Part shown: piece after piece, positions 1-6,114 of the stretch
How the letters are laid out: every line of letters begins with the position of its first letter
Numbering within the stretch: the stretch's first letter is position 1
DNA from: Coprobacillus sp.
Lineage (GTDB): Bacteria; Bacillota_I; Bacilli_A; RFN20; CAG-826
Length of the DNA stretch: 11,288 bases
Assembly (NCBI GenBank): GCA_021203805.1
Contig: JAJQAM010000058.1
Coordinates: 1 to 11,288 of the forward strand
Reading direction: 5' to 3'
The notes under the pieces: model-generated
Told to the model about the DNA's origin: nothing
Database searches by the model: none
Seen by the model: only the letters and a program-made list of their open reading frames with translations
Position numbers and translations under genes: made by a program

Positions 1-2
1 TA

Positions 3-134
3 AATGAAAGAGCGGTAGAAGAAGTTAAAGGCTATATGAAAAAGAAAAAGGTCACGAGGAAATCCCTTTTAGATCTCGCTAAATATTTCCCAGGGAACAC
101 CATGAAAAAAATGCTATTTTACGGGGTGATATAA
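3..134 (+). CDS. C-terminal fragment of probable AbiEi-type antitoxin (5' end outside window)
   Basis: An open frame runs from the left edge to a TAA stop and gives 43 visible residues, ending in KKMLFYGVI. The fragment is basic (KKKK around residues 13-16) and is followed by a predicted helix, LLDLAKYFPG. It carries no domain I can name by itself. The call rests on context: it ends 2 nt before an AbiEii-type toxin gene on the same strand, and AbiEi antitoxins are normally encoded directly upstream of, and coupled to, AbiEii. In that family the antitoxin has an N-terminal winged-helix DNA-binding domain and a C-terminal domain that counters the toxin; only the extreme C-terminus would be seen here. 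The toxin's Shine-Dalgarno sequence lies inside its last codons. Alternative: an unrelated gene that happens to precede the toxin. Confidence 0.55.
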   Translation, partial: NERAVEEVKGYMKKKKVTRKSLLDLAKYFPGNTMKKMLFYGVI

Positions 135-136
135 TA

Positions 137-1054
137 ATGAATCTACACGAAAACAAAAGACTATTTGACCAAGTAATTAACCAAACCACAAGATATTTAA
201 ATATGGATAACCCAGAGGTCGTCGAGAAAGACTATTTTGTGGTCCTTATTCTCAAAAAGCTTAATGAGAAACTCCCTAATCTTCTTTTCAAAGGAGGAAC
301 TTCCCTTTCTAAATGCTTTAATATAATAGATCGCTTCTCAGAGGATATCGATATCACCACCACTAAAGAAGTGGCTACCGAGGGGGAAAGAAAAAGCTAT
401 AAAAGAGCGGTTCAACAAATCTGCGAGGAACTAAATTTTGTAATTTTAAATATAGATAAAACGAGATCAAAAAGAATATTTAACCGCTACGAAGTGGATT
501 ATAGACCCTCTTATAAATCAACTTATATTAAGCCAGTCGTTCTTATTGAAACCGCCTTTATGGTTAAAACATATCCTTATGAAGTGAAAAATATTTCCTC
601 TTATATTTATACATATCTTTATGAAAATGGTTTAGATAATATTATCGAAGAATATGATTTAACCCCTTTTGATATTAAAGTTCAAAAACTAGAAAGAACA
701 GTAATTGATAAAGTTTTTGCTATTTGTGACTACTATCTTAAAGGAACAGAAACTGGTCAAGCCCGTCATATATATGACATCTATAAAATCCTTCCCTATA
801 TCTCACTTAATGAAGATTTTATTAATCTGTTTCATGAAGTGCGAACTGATAGAAATAATAGCAAAGCAACATCGTGTGTCAGTGCTGATGAAAAATATAA
901 TATTAATGAACTTCTTAAGGAAATAATTAGTAAAGATATTTTTAAAGCGAGCTATAATGCTACTACCATCTATCTCTTATTTGATCATACTCCGTATGAT
1001 GAAGCGATTAACGGAGTTAAGACACTGATTGAAAGCGGAGTGTTTACAAAATAA
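137..1054 (+). CDS. AbiEii/AbiGii-family nucleotidyltransferase toxin
   Basis: A 305-residue protein with the signature of the AbiEii/AbiGii toxin family, members of the DNA polymerase beta-like nucleotidyltransferase superfamily. Visible motifs in order: FKGGTSLSK at 51-59 (motif I, GS-type nucleotide-binding loop), FSEDIDI at 67-73 (the metal-binding acidic pair, D70 and D72), KLERTVIDK at 184-192 (motif III), and RHIYDIYK at 210-217 (motif IV). Characterised AbiEii proteins bind or transfer nucleotides, are bacteriostatic, and are neutralised by AbiEi; some protect against phage by abortive infection. All four motifs are intact, so it is probably active. A GGGGTGAT ribosome-binding site lies just upstream of the ATG, overlapping the preceding gene, which suggests translational coupling. 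Base composition is clearly more AT-rich than the rest of the window (14 G/C in 421-480 against 32 in 3601-3660), consistent with acquisition by transfer. The RNA or protein target cannot be told from sequence. Confidence 0.9.
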   Translation: MNLHENKRLFDQVINQTTRYLNMDNPEVVEKDYFVVLILKKLNEKLPNLLFKGGTSLSKCFNIIDRFSEDIDITTTKEVATEGERKSYKRAVQQICEELNFVILNIDKTRSKRIFNRYEVDYRPSYKSTYIKPVVLIETAFMVKTYPYEVKNISSYIYTYLYENGLDNIIEEYDLTPFDIKVQKLERTVIDKVFAICDYYLKGTETGQARHIYDIYKILPYISLNEDFINLFHEVRTDRNNSKATSCVSADEKYNINELLKEIISKDIFKASYNATTIYLLFDHTPYDEAINGVKTLIESGVFTK

Positions 1055-1077
1055 AGGTATCCTAATGGATACTTTTT
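1053..1077 (+). terminator. Intrinsic terminator of the AbiE module
   Basis: GTATCC, loop TAAT, GGATAC forms a perfect 6-bp stem (1057-1062 with 1067-1072). It is preceded by AAAG and followed by TTTTT, so the stem can extend by A-U and G-U pairs. It overlaps the stop codon of the toxin gene. Confidence 0.75.
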
Positions 1078-1094
1078 ATTTAAATATTTAAAAT

Positions 1095-2099
1095 TTATAA
1101 GAGACTCTCTTGATGAGTCTTTTTAAGGTGGTCATAGGCTTTTATCGTGGCCACTCTCCCCTTTTGGGTTCTATCAATAAAGCCGATCTGAATAAGATAA
1201 GGTTCATAGACATCTTCAAGGTTACCGCTTTCCTCGCCGATGGCGCTTGATAAAACCTCTAGGCCCACTGGCCCCCCATTAAACCTCTCAATAAGAGTGG
1301 TAAGATAGTGGATATCTACTTCATCTAGACCGATAGGGTCCACTTTTAAAGCGTTTAAGGCTTTTAAAGCAATCTCTATATCTATTTCATCTTTTCCCTC
1401 GTAGTTAGCAAAGTCTCTTACTCTCTTATAGAGTCTATTAGCGATACGGGGTGTTCCTCTACTTCTTTTTGCAATCTCTTTTGCCGCCTCATCGCTTATA
1501 GGGCAGCTATATACTCTTGAGGTTCTCTTTACTATTTTCTCTACTTCTTCTTCCCTATAAAAGCTAAGTCTTTCGGTAAAGCCAAATCTACTTCGTAAAG
1601 GCTGAGAGAGATCTCCCGCTCTGGTGGTGCTTCCAATAAGCGTAAAGGGAGGAAGAGGAATACTAATCTCTTTACCGCCTGTATCCTTATTTACCATGAC
1701 GGTGAGAGTAAAGTCTTCCATCGCGCTATATAATACTTCCTCCACTACTTTAGGGAGGCGGTGAATCTCGTCGATAAACAAGACGTCTCCCGGCTCTAGG
1801 CTAGAGAGAACCGCCGCGATATCTCCTGTTTTTTCTAGGGACGGACCACTAACAAGTTTTATATGGGTATGCATCTCATTAGCGATAACATAAGCAAGGG
1901 TCGTTTTTCCTAGTCCAGGCGGGCCATATAAAAGGATATGATCAAGAGGCTCCTCGCGGTGAAGGGCCGCTCCTATAAAGACACGTAGGTTCTTTTTTAG
2001 GTCCTCTTGTCCCACATAATCATCGAGCGTTAAAGGGCGAAGAGAGATCTCTTCTTCTCTTTCACTTTCCGTAGGGTTAGCGTCCATTATGCGGGGCAT
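1095..2099 (-). CDS. ruvB: Holliday junction branch migration DNA helicase RuvB
   Basis: A 334-residue AAA+ ATPase, normal family length. RuvB forms hexameric rings flanking a RuvA-bound Holliday junction and pumps DNA through it, using ATP, during recombinational repair. Visible elements: Walker A GPPGLGKTT at 59-67, Walker B DEIH at 110-113, sensor GSTTRAG at about 156-162, arginine-finger region LRSRFG at 168-173, and a C-terminal winged-helix domain from roughly residue 260 with the family's PYLIQIGFIDRTQKGR segment. The start codon lies 2 nt after the ruvA stop, with a GGAAAG ribosome-binding site inside the end of ruvA; a second in-frame ATG four codons on is less well placed. It is the last gene of the glycosyltransferase-obg-ruvA-ruvB unit. 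No ruvC is visible, as expected in Firmicutes, which use RecU. Confidence 0.98.
   Translation of the reverse strand: MPRIMDANPTESEREEEISLRPLTLDDYVGQEDLKKNLRVFIGAALHREEPLDHILLYGPPGLGKTTLAYVIANEMHTHIKLVSGPSLEKTGDIAAVLSSLEPGDVLFIDEIHRLPKVVEEVLYSAMEDFTLTVMVNKDTGGKEISIPLPPFTLIGSTTRAGDLSQPLRSRFGFTERLSFYREEEVEKIVKRTSRVYSCPISDEAAKEIAKRSRGTPRIANRLYKRVRDFANYEGKDEIDIEIALKALNALKVDPIGLDEVDIHYLTTLIERFNGGPVGLEVLSSAIGEESGNLEDVYEPYLIQIGFIDRTQKGRVATIKAYDHLKKTHQESLL
1099..1124. terminator. Hairpin at the 3' end of ruvB, possibly bidirectional
   Basis: AGACTC (1102-1107), a 7-nt loop, and GAGTCT (1115-1120) form a 6-bp stem, extendable to about 9 bp by A-T pairs and one G-U. On the plus strand it runs into TTTT and could back up the AbiE terminator. 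On the minus strand it lies inside the last codons of ruvB and is followed by an AT-rich stretch rather than a clean U-tract. It is therefore a weaker candidate for ending the ruvB transcript. Confidence 0.5.
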
Positions 2100-2101
2100 A
2101 C

Positions 2102-2656
2102 TTACTTCTTTCCTAGCTCTTTAAGGGCAAGCGCTATCATTTCCTCAGCACTACCAGTTGGAGCGTTTATCTTTGCGAGTGTTCTATCAATGGCCGCGCC
2201 TTTAAAGCCCATATCCTTAAGAGCGCTATAAGCGGCTTCATACTCCCCTGGGTTTAAGTTAGTGTCCGCTATCTCTCCCTTTAGGTCAAGGATGATCTGA
2301 GAAGCGGCTTTCCCTCCAATACCGGGTAGTCTTTTTAGGAAGGCGACATTATTAGCTTTAATCGCGTCAATAACCATATCGGGAGTGACCTCGCTTAAAG
2401 CGATAATGACGCTTTTAGGGCCGAGCCCTTTGACTTTAATAAGACTAGTAAATAGCTCTTTCTCTTCTAATGATGAGAAGCCTATAAGATACTCTTCGTC
2501 TTCACGGATGACGTCATAGGTATAAATAAGATATTCCTCTCCCAATTGATAGGAACCTGGGTGAGAAACAAATAAAGAATAAGCGACGTCATGGACGTCG
2601 ATTATGACTTCATGCTCATGCTTTTCCGTGATTATTCCTTTAAGATAATAAATCAT
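2102..2656 (-). CDS. ruvA: Holliday junction branch migration protein RuvA
   Basis: A 184-residue protein, slightly shorter than the about 200-residue norm; the shortening appears to be in the acidic linker before domain III. It forms the tetramer that holds the Holliday junction in an open square and recruits RuvB. The N-terminal OB-fold domain begins with MIYYLKG (family pattern MI-x-YLKG). Two helix-hairpin-helix DNA-binding motifs follow, VKGLGPK at 75-81 and LPGIGGKAA at 110-118. A three-helix C-terminal domain (about 138-182) binds RuvB. An excellent AGGAGA ribosome-binding site precedes the ATG and follows directly on the stop codon of a 30-codon membrane-peptide ORF, so the three products are probably translated from one message with obg. 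Confidence 0.97.
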   Translation of the reverse strand: MIYYLKGIITEKHEHEVIIDVHDVAYSLFVSHPGSYQLGEEYLIYTYDVIREDEEYLIGFSSLEEKELFTSLIKVKGLGPKSVIIALSEVTPDMVIDAIKANNVAFLKRLPGIGGKAASQIILDLKGEIADTNLNPGEYEAAYSALKDMGFKGAAIDRTLAKINAPTGSAEEMIALALKELGKK

Positions 2657-2668
2657 ATACGTTCTCCT

Positions 2669-2761
2669 TTAATAGATGAGGACAAAGAGAATAATGACGA
2701 TGAGGATGAGAAGCGCGGCCACTAGGCCCGCAAGCACCGCAATATCAATTTTGTCCTTCAT
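2669..2761 (-). CDS. 30-residue single-pass membrane mini-protein between obg and ruvA
   Basis: A short ORF too small for usual gene callers: ATG at 2761-2759, TAA at 2671-2669. The product begins MKDKID and then is an uninterrupted hydrophobic stretch of about 24 residues (IAVLAGLVAALL onward) ending IY, so it is essentially a lone transmembrane helix with a short charged N-terminal tail. Three features argue that it is a gene. Its ATG is 1 nt after the obg stop. A GGAG ribosome-binding site sits at proper spacing in the last obg codons. Its stop abuts the ruvA Shine-Dalgarno. It fills the obg-ruvA gap almost exactly. I do not recognise a family. It could be a small regulatory or scaffold membrane peptide, or a translated leader that couples ruvA to obg; neither can be decided from sequence. 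Confidence 0.7.
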   Translation of the reverse strand: MKDKIDIAVLAGLVAALLILIVIILFVLIY

Positions 2762-2762
2762 T

Positions 2763-4040
2763 TTACTCCACGTATTCGAAGACGAAGTCGCATAGGATAA
2801 CTTCGTCTCCCGTTTTCGCTCCTAGTTTTTCAAGGGCGTCATCAACGCCCACTCTCCTTAGGTGAGAGATAAGCTTCATCATTCCTTCATCGGTAGAGAG
2901 ATTACACATCTTATAGTATCTTTCTATTCTCTCTCCACTTATCGTAAATTCATGCTCTTTACTTCTATTAATTTCAAATTCTTTTTCTTCTTCCCCTAAG
3001 GTATAGACCTTCATCTGCTCCTCGTCGTTATCTTCATCATATAGCGGAAATAATGGCGTCACCTTAAGCGTATCAAGACACTTTCTAATAAGAGTGTCTA
3101 ATCCCATATCCGTTAATGCGGATATTTCAATGACATCCTTTTTTACTTTCTTTTTAAAGTAAGTAAGTTTTTCTTTTGCTCCCTCTTCATCCATTTTAGA
3201 GGCCACTATAATCATCGGCCTTTTAAGAAGGCCGAACCCATAGGCTTCTAGCTCCCCCATTATTTCTTTATAGTCCTGATAGGGATCTCTTCCGTTATCA
3301 CTCATATCGATGATATGAACGATTACACGGCATCTCTCTATATGACGGAGAAACTGTAGTCCTAGTCCTTTCCCTTGGTGTGCTCCTTTAATAAGACCGG
3401 GAAGATCAGCGGCCACAAAGGACTCATCGCCTAAGGCCACTACGCCTAGGTTAGGCACAAGCGTCGTAAAGGGGTAATCCGCAATCTCTGGTCTTGCCGC
3501 GCTTATCGCGGCAAGAAGCGTGCTTTTACCAACGCTAGGGAGACCAATAAAGCCGACATCTGCAAGTAGCTTAAGCTCGAGGATGAGGCGCTTACTTTCG
3601 CCTGGGGCGCCGTTTTCCGCGACTTTTGGGGTTTTATTAACGCTTGACTTAAAGGCGGCGTTACCTCTTCCTCCCCTTCCCCCTTTAGCGACCATCACGG
3701 TCTGTCCGTCTTCTGATAGGTCAAAGAGGAACTCATGGCCATCTTCTAGATAGACGACAGTGCCAACAGGAACCTCGATATATAGATCCTCTCCTTTTCT
3801 TCCAAAGCAGTTTTCTGTGCCGCCTTTTTCGCCGTCCTCCGCGATAAAGGCTTTAGAGTGACGGAAGTTATAGAGAGTATTTATCTTTTTTGAGGCGGTA
3901 AAGTAGATACTTGCGCCTCTCCCACCGTTCCCTCCAGAGGGGCCTCCGTGGGAGACATATTTTTCCCTATGGAAGGAGATCATTCCGTCTCCTCCTTTAC
4001 CGCTTCTGACTTCAATGACAACGCGGTCAATAAAAGTCAT
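2763..4040 (-). CDS. obgE: GTPase Obg/ObgE (CgtA)
   Basis: A 425-residue Obg-family GTPase with all three domains. The glycine-rich Obg fold is at about 1-158 (GKGGDGM, HGGPSGGNGGRG, GGRGGRGN). The G domain follows: G1 GLPSVGKST at 166-174, switch I DYPFTTLVPNLG at 188-199, G3 DLPG at 212-215, G4 SKMD at 281-284 and G5 ISAL at 306-309. The OCT domain (about 340-425) is typical of Firmicutes. Obg binds the 50S subunit late in assembly and responds to GDP and (p)ppGpp. The G4 motif has Ser where Asn is usual (NKxD). The gene overlaps the upstream glycosyltransferase stop as TAATG, with GGGAG as ribosome-binding site. In Bacillus, obg follows rpmA with spo0B between; here spo0B is absent and a glycosyltransferase takes that place. 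Confidence 0.98.
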   Translation of the reverse strand: MTFIDRVVIEVRSGKGGDGMISFHREKYVSHGGPSGGNGGRGASIYFTASKKINTLYNFRHSKAFIAEDGEKGGTENCFGRKGEDLYIEVPVGTVVYLEDGHEFLFDLSEDGQTVMVAKGGRGGRGNAAFKSSVNKTPKVAENGAPGESKRLILELKLLADVGFIGLPSVGKSTLLAAISAARPEIADYPFTTLVPNLGVVALGDESFVAADLPGLIKGAHQGKGLGLQFLRHIERCRVIVHIIDMSDNGRDPYQDYKEIMGELEAYGFGLLKRPMIIVASKMDEEGAKEKLTYFKKKVKKDVIEISALTDMGLDTLIRKCLDTLKVTPLFPLYDEDNDEEQMKVYTLGEEEKEFEINRSKEHEFTISGERIERYYKMCNLSTDEGMMKLISHLRRVGVDDALEKLGAKTGDEVILCDFVFEYVE

Positions 4041-5014
4041 TATTTTTCTCCCTTAATTATTTCTTTTACGATTTCGTCTTCTTTAAAAGACATCTCTTTA
4101 TTGAGATCGAGATAGATATTATGCGTCGCGGTGCATAGCGTAGTTAATACTCCAAAAATAATAATTAAAATAACATCAAGAGCGATCGACACTCCGATTA
4201 TCCAGGCAATAGCCACTTCGCTCATAATAAAGAAGAGAGTGATTAAAACAAAGAGAGTGATCTCAGCGGCCATGGCTAATATAGCGATAATCGTAAAGGT
4301 TAAAGCGTAGGGGAAGACCCACTGAAATGGAGAGCTAGAGACACTTATAAAGGACTCAATTCCAATTCTAAACATTCCCCGAGTGGTATAGTGATCCTTC
4401 CCTCTTTTTCTCTCTTCTCTTACGTAGCTGACCTCCGCGATTCTATTAGTGGAATGGGCCGCTTCCACGCGGTAGATACCATTTGGATGCTCTAAGATAT
4501 AGTCAACGCATTCTCTATCGAGAAGGCGGAAATTACCCACATGAAGGGGAATTTGACGGCCCTTAGTAATACGGTTAATGGTGCGGTAATACATGAAGTT
4601 ACCAAGGCGGGAAAAGACTCCGTCTTTTTTACGCTTGGTATAGTGAGCGTTAACCGCTTCATACCCTTCTTCCCACTTATCTAGCATTCCAGCAATTAGA
4701 GAGGGAGGGTCCTGTAGGTCGCAGTCCATGACGATCACCGCTTTCCCAGTGGAGACATGAAGCCCTTCATGAAGGGCCACTTCATCCCCGTAGTTTTTAT
4801 CGAGGTTTACAATAACGATATGAAGATCGGGATAGCCTTTCTGCTCCCCAAGAAGGAAGTCATAAGTGTCGTCAGTTGAGCCGTCATTAACAAAGATAGT
4901 TTCAAAGTAATACTCGTCTTTAAGCCTGCGAAGCGATCTATCTAGCTCCGTCACAAAAAGAGGGAGAACTTCGTCTTCATTATAGACTGGGACCACAATT
5001 GAAACTTTCTTCAT
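4040..5014 (-). CDS. GT2-family polyprenyl-phosphate glycosyltransferase, membrane protein (GtrB/DPM-like)
   Basis: A 324-residue glycosyltransferase with a cytoplasmic GT-A domain at about 1-225 and two C-terminal membrane helices (about 232-260 and 266-294). Motifs: VVPVYNEDE at 7-15, VNDGSTD at 42-48 for nucleotide-sugar binding, metal-binding DCDLQDP at 97-103 (DxD), GNFRLLDR at 160-167, and the basic ERKRGKDHY segment at 201-209. This pattern is that of GtrB, CsbB, YkcC and dolichyl-phosphate-mannose synthase relatives. These transfer a sugar from a UDP- or GDP-donor to undecaprenyl phosphate for later use outside the membrane in modifying teichoic acid, glycolipid or protein. The sugar cannot be named. 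The start is fixed by the first beta-strand, so no later start is possible. A perfect -10 box ends only 6 nt upstream, suggesting a leaderless message. It heads the obg-ruvAB unit. Confidence 0.9.
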   Translation of the reverse strand: MKKVSIVVPVYNEDEVLPLFVTELDRSLRRLKDEYYFETIFVNDGSTDDTYDFLLGEQKGYPDLHIVIVNLDKNYGDEVALHEGLHVSTGKAVIVMDCDLQDPPSLIAGMLDKWEEGYEAVNAHYTKRKKDGVFSRLGNFMYYRTINRITKGRQIPLHVGNFRLLDRECVDYILEHPNGIYRVEAAHSTNRIAEVSYVREERKRGKDHYTTRGMFRIGIESFISVSSSPFQWVFPYALTFTIIAILAMAAEITLFVLITLFFIMSEVAIAWIIGVSIALDVILIIIFGVLTTLCTATHNIYLDLNKEMSFKEDEIVKEIIKGEK

Positions 5015-5020
5015 ACTTTT

Positions 5021-5049
5021 ATTATATACGTTTTAAATAAAAAGACCAC
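5021..5049 (-). promoter_or_regulatory. Candidate promoter of the glycosyltransferase-obg-ruvAB unit
   Basis: A perfect TATAAT lies at 5026-5021, and the ATG is at 5014. Transcription would start at or within a base or two of the start codon. At 17-nt spacing the -35 position reads GTGGTC, a poor match that lies in the 3' arm of the rpmA terminator. No extended TG element is present. It is located just after the rpmA terminator, where a new promoter is needed. Confidence 0.55.
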
Positions 5050-5063
5050 AATCAGTGGTCTTT
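5036..5063 (-). terminator. Intrinsic terminator after rpmA
   Basis: AAAGACCAC (5041-5049) and GTGGTCTTT (5055-5063) form a perfect 9-bp stem with a 5-nt loop. On the minus strand it is followed by a T-rich tail (TTTTTATTT, counting the last stem bases). It ends the rplU-prp-rpmA transcript. Confidence 0.88.
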
Positions 5064-5087
5064 ATTTTGCTTTTAAGGGGGGAGAGG

Positions 5088-5369
5088 CTAGTCCGCTTCC
5101 ACGCGGACGCATTTCTTTTTCTTTCCCATTCTCTCGTAGTGGACAGTGCCGCTACATAGGGCAAAGATGGTATCATCACCGCCTTTTTTCGTATTTTCCC
5201 CTGGATAAATTTTCGTTCCTCTTTGGCGGTAGATAATACTTCCCGCGTGGCACCACTCACCGTCTGCCACTTTAGCGCCTAGTCTTCTACCAGCGCTATC
5301 ACGACCGTTTTTAGTATTCGCCGCGCCTTTATGGCTCGCAAATAGCTGTATATCAAGCTTAAATCTCAT
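5088..5369 (-). CDS. rpmA: 50S ribosomal protein L27 with Prp-cleaved N-terminal extension
   Basis: Ribosomal protein L27, whose N-terminus reaches the peptidyl transferase centre. The core GRDSAGRRLGAKVADGE and YRQRGTKIYPGEN is unmistakable. Before it lies the Firmicutes-type extension KLDIQLFA followed by SHKG; this matches the site where protease Prp cuts after the FFA/LFA motif to expose the functional terminus. Start choice: ATG at 5369 has the AAGGA ribosome-binding site about 10 nt upstream and gives an extension of usual length (MRFKLDIQLFA). A second in-frame ATG at 5378 overlaps the prp stop as ATGA and would add MIV, but the same ribosome-binding site would then touch the start codon. 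It is the last gene of the rplU-prp-rpmA operon, and a strong hairpin follows. Confidence 0.95.
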   Translation of the reverse strand: MRFKLDIQLFASHKGAANTKNGRDSAGRRLGAKVADGEWCHAGSIIYRQRGTKIYPGENTKKGGDDTIFALCSGTVHYERMGKKKKCVRVEAD

Positions 5370-5374
5370 AACTA

Positions 5375-5686
5375 TCATTTCCTTTCTTCCCTAATCTCTA
5401 TATACTCGGGATAACTTTCTTTAATGGTCTCTAGCGAGATGAGAAGAGTCTTTAGAACCACTCTGTTATGCTCGCTAAGAGCGCTATTGACTTCGATATG
5501 GGCAAGGCCCTTATCGAGACTAATTACAAATTTAGATGAATCATCAAGGGAATTAAGACATCCCGTGATGACGCTGCTTACTCCGGCGCAGACGAGATCT
5601 TTTCCTTCCTCTCCGCTTAGGGCGTGCCCTTTTACGTCAATCAAGCTAATCTCATCCGCTACGTATTTAACCCTAACTTTAATCAT
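5375..5686 (-). CDS. prp: Ribosomal-processing cysteine protease Prp (YsxB)
   Basis: A 103-residue protein of the Prp/YsxB family, always found between rplU and rpmA in bacteria whose L27 has an N-terminal extension. It removes that extension, an essential step for 50S function in Staphylococcus aureus. The catalytic pair is visible as H21 in KGHALSG and C33 in DLVCAGVSS, at the spacing known for the family. The gene overlaps the rplU stop as TAATG and has no evident Shine-Dalgarno, so translation probably depends on reinitiation by ribosomes finishing rplU. It ends in TGA, showing that TGA is a stop codon here. Its substrate sequence (KLDIQLFA-S) is present in the next gene. Confidence 0.93.
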   Translation of the reverse strand: MIKVRVKYVADEISLIDVKGHALSGEEGKDLVCAGVSSVITGCLNSLDDSSKFVISLDKGLAHIEVNSALSEHNRVVLKTLLISLETIKESYPEYIEIREERK

Positions 5687-5997
5687 TAGCCATTGATACT
5701 TTCAATGAGTAGGCAGGTATAGGGCTGGCGGTGTCCCTGAGTCTTTCTCTCATTGGTTTTTGCTCTATAATGGAAGACACGTATCTTCTTTTCTAGTCCC
5801 TGCTTTTCAATTTTACAGGTGACAGAAGCGCCTTTAACGTAAGGTTTACCGACGCTAGTTTTCTTCTCGTCTCCAATAAAGAGAACTTTATCGATCGTGA
5901 TTTCAGAATCGACCTCTCCCTCTAGCTTTTCGACGTAGACGCGATCACCGACTTCCACTTTGAGCTGTTTTCCGCCTGATTCAATAATTGCGTACAT
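5686..5997 (-). CDS. rplU: 50S ribosomal protein L21
   Basis: A 103-residue bacterial L21, a 23S-rRNA-binding protein of the large subunit. Diagnostic segments: MYAIIESGGKQLKVEVGD at the N-terminus, and the C-terminal GHRQPYTCLLIESI (family GHRQPYT). Length is normal. It is the first gene of the rplU-prp-rpmA operon. A strong AGGAGGG ribosome-binding site lies 9 nt before the ATG, and a structured leader of about 110 nt precedes it. In B. subtilis and relatives the rplU leader is a described RNA element (L21 leader), so expression may be feedback-controlled. Confidence 0.97.
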   Translation of the reverse strand: MYAIIESGGKQLKVEVGDRVYVEKLEGEVDSEITIDKVLFIGDEKKTSVGKPYVKGASVTCKIEKQGLEKKIRVFHYRAKTNERKTQGHRQPYTCLLIESING

Positions 5998-6003
5998 ATT
6001 TTT

Positions 6004-6108
6004 TGTCCCTCCTAATTAGTTCACTAAGTACTCGCTATGAAGGTCAGAATTAGACTATAATTCTCGTTACTACCTTTTCTAAGCGGTTGTAGCAAGTGAA
6101 GCGACAAC
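6004..6108 (-). promoter_or_regulatory. Structured rplU 5' leader (candidate L21 leader RNA)
   Basis: The transcript predicted from the upstream promoter begins at about 6108 and is rich in inverted repeats. Hairpin 1: GTTGTCGC (6108-6101) with GCTACAAC (6093-6086), 7 of 8 pairs, loop TTCACTT. Hairpin 2: AGAATTA with TAATTCT (6064-6046), loop TAGTC, capped below by AAGGT (6076-6072) with ACCTT (6044-6040). A small palindrome, TTAGTGAACTAA (6027-6016), immediately precedes the AGGAGGG ribosome-binding site. The layout fits an autoregulatory ribosomal-protein leader; identity with the Rfam L21 leader is inferred from position and not proven. Confidence 0.6.
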
Positions 6109-6114
6109 TTTTAT

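Noticed and set aside
3520..3753. 77-codon ORF on the plus strand opposite the glycine-rich part of obg
   Set aside because: Low-complexity Pro/Leu/Ser product antisense to a certain gene; a shadow of the GC-rich Obg codons with no ribosome-binding site or family.
5033..5260. 75-codon minus-strand ORF overlapping rpmA in another frame
   Set aside because: Overlaps the certain L27 gene and the rpmA terminator; product lacks any domain.
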